Made by a program: the position numbers and the translations under genes. A DNA stretch of 64,000 nucleotides from Tubulanus polymorphus (lineage: Eukaryota; Nemertea; Palaeonemertea; Tubulaniformes; Tubulanidae). Location: the NCBI RefSeq assembly GCF_964204645.1, contig NW_027437465.1:17001-81000 (forward strand), in the 5' to 3' direction. Below the pieces are notes generated by a model. That model worked only from the letters and a program-made list of their open reading frames with translations, was not told the origin of the DNA and did no database searches. Of the stretch, positions 60,550 to 64,000 are shown piece by piece. Positions within the stretch are counted from its first letter, which is position 1. Each line of letters opens with the position of its first letter.

Positions 60550-60906
60550 ATGTTCATTGGGGTTTAGTCCAGGACTCGCGAGATTTTCAACAACACGGAA
60601 GTAACGTGTAATAAATGATGACTTGAATTGCATGTCTACCTACCACCCCTCATTATTGTTGGAAAAGTAAACGTTCCGCACTGACTAAAAATTAGTAATA
60701 ATAATTAATAACATTTTAGAAATGGCCAGAATTTTAACTTAGGTTCTATCTCATTTTTATTTTACAATTGCGATTGGTATAAGTTTTTTTAAACGGCCGT
60801 TAAGGCTTCATGTTTCGTCCGCAATTCACTGCAAATAGTTACGCAACTACGCACATTTCAGTGTTTTTGGCGGCTGTACACTCAATCGGCACCGTTCGTG
60901 ACTAGC

Positions 60907-61099
60907 TTCACTGCGGAATTATCATTAATTAACATCGCCATATCACATCATCAACTTATATTGTGCCTTAAAACCCTAACAGCCGAAATAAATGAAATGC
61001 ACACACGATTTCTATCATTGAAAATTGAGAGAGTGGCGGTGTTTGTGTTCTGCTGCTTCGCGTAAATCCCGCGCGGAGTGGCGACTTAGTCGAGTTACA
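60907..61099. other. Short unassigned stretch before the LINE
   Basis: Nothing recognised. Sequence of the usual composition with TTCATTGAAAATTG-like words; the LINE coding similarity only begins near 61100. Confidence 0.4.
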
Positions 61100-62189
61100 T
61101 TGTGGAGAAAATTAATCGATAGTAGCATAACGGGGAATTTCTTAAATACAGTTAAAATGTATATATATTATAACTCGGTTAAGTCATGTGTTAAATTTAA
61201 CGGTAGGCCTAACACATCACAATACTTTGCTGCAGATAGAGGCTTACGACAAGGCGAAAACTTATCACCAATTCTATTTTCCCTATTTCTAAACGATATT
61301 GAAGAGTTTTTTCTCACGCGCCGTAATCCAACTTTGTCATTTATTGAAAAACTGAATCTTAATTGTGATCCAGAACTAGGGACTTTACTTAACGTATTCA
61401 TTATCCTTTATGCAGATGACACAGTCATTCTTGCTGAAGATGAAAAATCTCTCCAGTTACATTTAGATACACTATTTGAATATTGCGCCGACAATGGCCT
61501 TTCAGAATGTTGATAAAACTAAAATATTAGTCTTCGCTAGAAGTAAAAGTAGGATCAAGAAAATTTCTAGAAAATTTATGTTTGGTAACCAAGAGTTAGA
61601 GGTAGTTGAAGATTATTTGTATCTTGGAGTAAAATTCAACTGGAATGGCAGTTTCCCTAAAGCAAAAAAATGTCTTTATGATAAAGCTATGAGAGCCATG
61701 TTTTCTATTATTCAGAAGGGTAGACGTTTGAAACTTCCGATAGATGTAATGCTTAAACTATTTGACATGTGTGACGCTCCTGTAGCACTATACGGCTGCG
61801 AAATCTGGGGTTATGAGAATCTCGATTTACTAGAAAACCTCCACTGCTTATTCTGTAAAATTATTATGAAAGTTACGAAATATTCCCATAATGTGCAAGT
61901 GCTGGCAGAGCTAGGGCGTTATCCTATGTATATTGACGTAAAGCGTAGAATGATCAATTTTTGGGCTAAAACGGTATCGTGCAAGCAAACTAAACTAAGT
62001 TCAATCCTTTATAAAATATCTCTCAATTTATATGTTAATGACAGGTTTAAGAGCCCCTGGCTGTTATTTATTAAGAAGATTTTAGATGACTGCGGTCTAT
62101 CGTATATTTGGACGCAGCAATTAATGGTTAACTCTATGACACTCTCAAAGAAATTAAAATGTGTACTCCGAGACCAGCACGTACAAGAG
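61100..62189 (+). pseudogene. LINE (non-LTR retrotransposon) ORF2, 5'-truncated and frameshifted
   Basis: Reverse transcriptase with LWRKLIDSSITGNFLNTVKM, VKSCVKFNG, GLRQGENLSPILFSLFLND and the catalytic LYADDTVILAE (about 61410). The frame breaks at about 61505 and continues in the next one with TKILVFARS, LEVVEDYLYLGVKFNWNGSF, MLKLFDMCDAPVALYGCEIW, ELGRYPMYIDVKRRM and NFWAKTV, the C-terminal part typical of CR1/L2-like LINEs. The endonuclease and first fingers of the polymerase are missing. The 3' end is cut by the TIR of Polinton C at 62190; codons beyond it in the same frame are TIR sequence. Confidence 0.88.
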
Positions 62190-62270
62190 AGTAATTGGGA
62201 AAGTAAGCTTTCATACCAGAGGGCGAGAGGGCGAGACACCACTCATCACAAGTAATTTTTTTCCTAATAA
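62190..62270 (+). repeat. Left terminal inverted repeat of Polinton C
   Basis: AGTAATTGGGAAAGTAAGCT, then TTCATACCAGAGGGCGAGAG, GGCGAGACACCACTCATCAC and AAGTAATTTTTTTCCTAATA, ending at the ATG of the gene at 62271. It matches A's right TIR in reverse complement. Part of the CGAG-repeat core differs by substitutions. The T-run and TAATAAATG at its inner edge form the start context of the first gene. Confidence 0.9.
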
Positions 62271-62596
62271 ATGGGAGATAGAAAAGCATTCTTAGCAACA
62301 ATAAATAACAGAATTAAACCAACAAAAAAACAATTTGAAATAAAAAAGTTAGTTGATGTTACAAAAGAAATTGAACATAAGATATTGAAATTAGAAAAGA
62401 TAAAAACTAAATATGGAGAGAAAGTATCAGCTAATTTAAGCTACTGTATGTTAGTACATCATGAGAATCTAAAGTGTTTTTACCCGATAAATGGGTTTCA
62501 TTGAGTATAGAGGAATTGAACGATTTAGTAGGATTTAAAATAATATATCATGGGAAAAATGAAGACGGTCATCATGATTTGGAAATTGTTGATTAA
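62271..62596 (+). pseudogene. TIR-proximal small conserved protein, frameshifted copy
   Basis: The start region (MGDRKAFLATINNRIKP, then FEIKKLVDVTKEIEHKILK) is almost identical to 49932-50258. A one-base deletion near 62447 (CTGTATG against CTGCAATG) breaks the frame, and the correct frame also has a TGA shortly after. The remaining blocks DKWVSLSIEELNDL and YHGKNEDGHHDLEIVD are readable up to the TAA at 62594-62596. A recently broken copy of the gene described at 49932. Confidence 0.85.
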
Positions 62597-62602
62597 ATAA
62601 AA

Positions 62603-63578
62603 AATAAAAATAATGAATATCTAAAAATGACCTTAGTCGTTTTATAAACAACTACAATCATACAGTCAAACATCTGTTACATGTTATTACAAGAGAGTGC
62701 TTCATTTGAATATTGATCGATCAAACAGGTGTTGCACAACGTTGTTGTTATATAATAAGCACGCAGTACATACAACACACACAAGCCAGTTAGACGGCAT
62801 TGAACTACCACGTTTTCATTGGTTGCTGAAAGCGAGGTTTATTTAAATTAGCTCGGCCGTGACGACAGGAGGATAGTCATCATTCTCTCTCGTGATTAAA
62901 AGGAATATTTCAATGTTTTTACGGTAAGTTTTAGCAAAACCACCCGACTTGACCGGCAGAGTTTTTAGGGGATAAGCATCCCGTTATTGAGAGGCGCCAC
63001 GAGATACCTATCCCCAAGCATTTCTAATTACACCCCTGTGACCCACACCTCACCAATTCTCCTTCAATGGTTGACAGGAAACACATTATATTAAAGGCGC
63101 CTAATGCATTTCCTATCAACCCCTTACCCCCGAAAGGAGGATCGAAAGTCGAAACTGAAGGAGAACCACGGAGGGTGGACAAAGGTGCATTTTCGAAATG
63201 CCCCTGCAAGCCAAGCCCGGCGGCACTCCAGTGGTTGAATGAATTGCCTTATATACTTAGCTAAAACACCTAAGTAAATGTTGCTGGTGCTAAAAAAATA
63301 TGTGAAATTTGAAATTATAAATTATTCCGAATGAAAAGAATATAAGAATGAAAACTGATAAATGAATTATGGATTTTTAACTTAATTATGATATAATTTT
63401 TAATCAAATTAGTAATCAATTACTATGTTAATTGATTAACAAATTCAAATTCAAATATTCATTTTAGCATACCCAGTGTTGTCATCTTTCAATTTAAGAA
63501 AAAACTAATAATAAGAAACGACTGTAATACAATATTCAAGTAAAAACAAAATAAATTAATAAAAATAATGAATATCTA
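62603..63578. mobile_element. 934-bp insertion flanked by 21-bp direct repeats
   Basis: The sequence AATAAAAATAATGAATATCT plus A occurs at 62603-62623 and 63558-63578. The corresponding place in A (about 49890-49925) has it only once, so 62624-63557 is an insertion with a target duplication of about 21 bp. Inside are a CATTGGTTG box (62818), TATTTAAAT (62838), a GTAAGT that could be a splice donor (62925), and a proline-rich frame of 65 codons from 63067. The right end is AT-rich with no clean poly-A. It could be a LINE- or SINE-type insertion or a retrocopy with promoter; I do not recognise the family. Confidence 0.7.
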
Positions 63579-63646
63579 GAATCCGAAATGACTTATCTGG
63601 ACAATTTAATTACTCCGCATAGATAGACAAAAGTAGTGAGATATTC
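63570..63646. promoter_or_regulatory. 77-bp conserved noncoding block, copy 3 (reversed)
   Basis: Reverse complement of 49825-49901, the same length, with only a few changes (CTCCGCATAG, GGACAATTTAATTACTCC in this orientation). Its first bases are part of the right-hand 21-bp direct repeat of the insertion at 62624-63557. Context matches A: between the 3' ends of the TIR-proximal gene and the 122-aa membrane gene. Confidence 0.85.
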
Positions 63647-63689
63647 AATTAATCAAAAAAATTATTTTTTTTGCTTTTTTTCTAAAATA

Positions 63690-64000
63690 TTAATCCATTT
63701 TTTTTATTATCAATTTTGGAATTTCAGAAGTACTTTCATTTTTGATAGCAGTTGGTTCAGAATTACTAATATCATGAATTTTATTTGATTTCTTATACCA
63801 ATTACACCCAATCAAAATGAATACAATTACAAATCCAACTGTAAAATATAAATATTTATCAAATATTCTACTATCAGAAGGAGTAGAAATAACAATATTT
63901 TCACCATTTTTATTAACATTTTTATTACTTATTTTTTCTTTTACAGCTTTTTTATATTCTTGTGATTTAATTCCTAATTGTCGAGACCATTCAATTTGTT
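63690..64000 (-). CDS. Membrane-anchored basic protein, partial at window edge
   Basis: The C-terminal 103 codons of the gene described at 49401, without any break in the visible part. It starts at QIEWSRQLGIKSQEYKKAVK at the window edge, has the membrane helix YFTVGFVIVFILIGCNW, and ends with ATGGATTAA. It differs from A by scattered substitutions only. The first ~19 codons lie outside the window. Confidence 0.85.
   Translation of the reverse strand, partial: QIEWSRQLGIKSQEYKKAVKEKISNKNVNKNGENIVISTPSDSRIFDKYLYFTVGFVIVFILIGCNWYKKSNKIHDISNSEPTAIKNESTSEIPKLIIKKMD

Larger units (their letters stand above)
59692..60906. repeat. Tandem duplication of a ~610-bp unit
   Basis: ATTTGCATATTC opens the two copies at 59692 and 60302, and GTTCGTGACTAGC ends them near 60299 and 60903. 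The copies differ by only a few bases and 1-base indels (CATTGTTC versus CATGTTC; TTGGTATAATTT versus TTGGTATAAGTT). No coding frame is conserved between the copies: minus-strand frames of 67 and 60 codons diverge after a one-base deletion. The unit carries a strong hairpin in each copy. The unit itself is not recognised. Confidence 0.9.
62190..64000. mobile_element. Polinton C, left end (runs past the window edge)
   Basis: It begins with an 81-bp TIR and continues with genes in the order and orientation of A's right end, mirrored: the 108-aa-type gene reading inward, the 77-bp block, then the 122-aa membrane gene reading outward. Sequence is close to A's throughout, so A and C are one subfamily and B another. 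The six bases before it are CAAGAG, the expected target duplication at its far end. It contains a foreign 934-bp insertion. Confidence 0.88.

Noticed and set aside
59822-60633. Minus-strand frames of 67 and 60 codons in the 610-bp duplication
   Set aside because: They share a start but diverge after a one-base indel without any selection for frame; no motif.
63067-63264. 65-codon proline-rich frame within the 934-bp insertion
   Set aside because: No recognisable motif, overlapped by a minus-strand frame of like length; kept only as a remark in the insertion entry.

Overview
This window looks like repeat-dominated nuclear DNA of an animal, most likely an invertebrate. The reasons are animal-type Polinton/Maverick (adintovirus-like) DNA transposons, LINE-type reverse transcriptase, very large satellite arrays, and CpG dinucleotides that have not decayed in the main satellite. 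The species cannot be named from the sequence. I found no bacterial-type operons, rRNA, tRNA, CRISPR array or recognisable host protein gene.

Layout. (1) 1-40417: one continuous satellite array of about 118-122 bp monomers, organised into higher-order repeats by several rounds of kilobase-scale duplication. (2) 40418-40599: a 182-bp palindrome made of two Polinton-type terminal inverted repeats (TIRs) facing each other. (3) 40600-50343: Polinton A, AT-rich. It holds a broken protein-primed DNA polymerase B, a small conserved protein, a broken penton-type minor capsid protein, several small membrane or unknown proteins, a C-terminal scrap of chromodomain integrase, a packaging ATPase with one stop codon, a CTAGTT iteron block, and a right TIR. 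(4) 50344-56800: Polinton B, a truncated remnant of a different lineage. It holds a membrane/core-like protein, the major capsid protein and an acidic protein on the plus strand, facing a packaging ATPase, a nearly complete chromodomain integrase and two small genes on the minus strand. (5) 56800-62189: GC-richer DNA with a decayed reverse-transcriptase scrap, a palindrome-rich segment with an inverted repeat, a 31-bp satellite, a 610-bp tandem duplication, and a truncated LINE ORF2. (6) 62190-64000: the left end of Polinton C, close kin of A's right end, inserted in the LINE and itself carrying a 934-bp insertion flanked by 21-bp direct repeats.

How the genes fit together. The Polinton genes make up a virus-like replication and packaging set: polymerase, integrase, FtsK/HerA-type ATPase, major and minor capsid proteins. 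No single copy is intact, and I recognised no maturation protease of the adenovirus type. A retains the penton, polymerase and an ATPase with its Walker A motif. B retains the major capsid protein and the integrase catalytic triad. Almost all A-, B- and C-type genes start inside a TAAATG motif that usually follows a T-run, which resembles poxvirus late promoters. This is the most unusual signal in the window. All long open frames inside both satellites are by-products of stop-free repeat units and are not annotated as genes.
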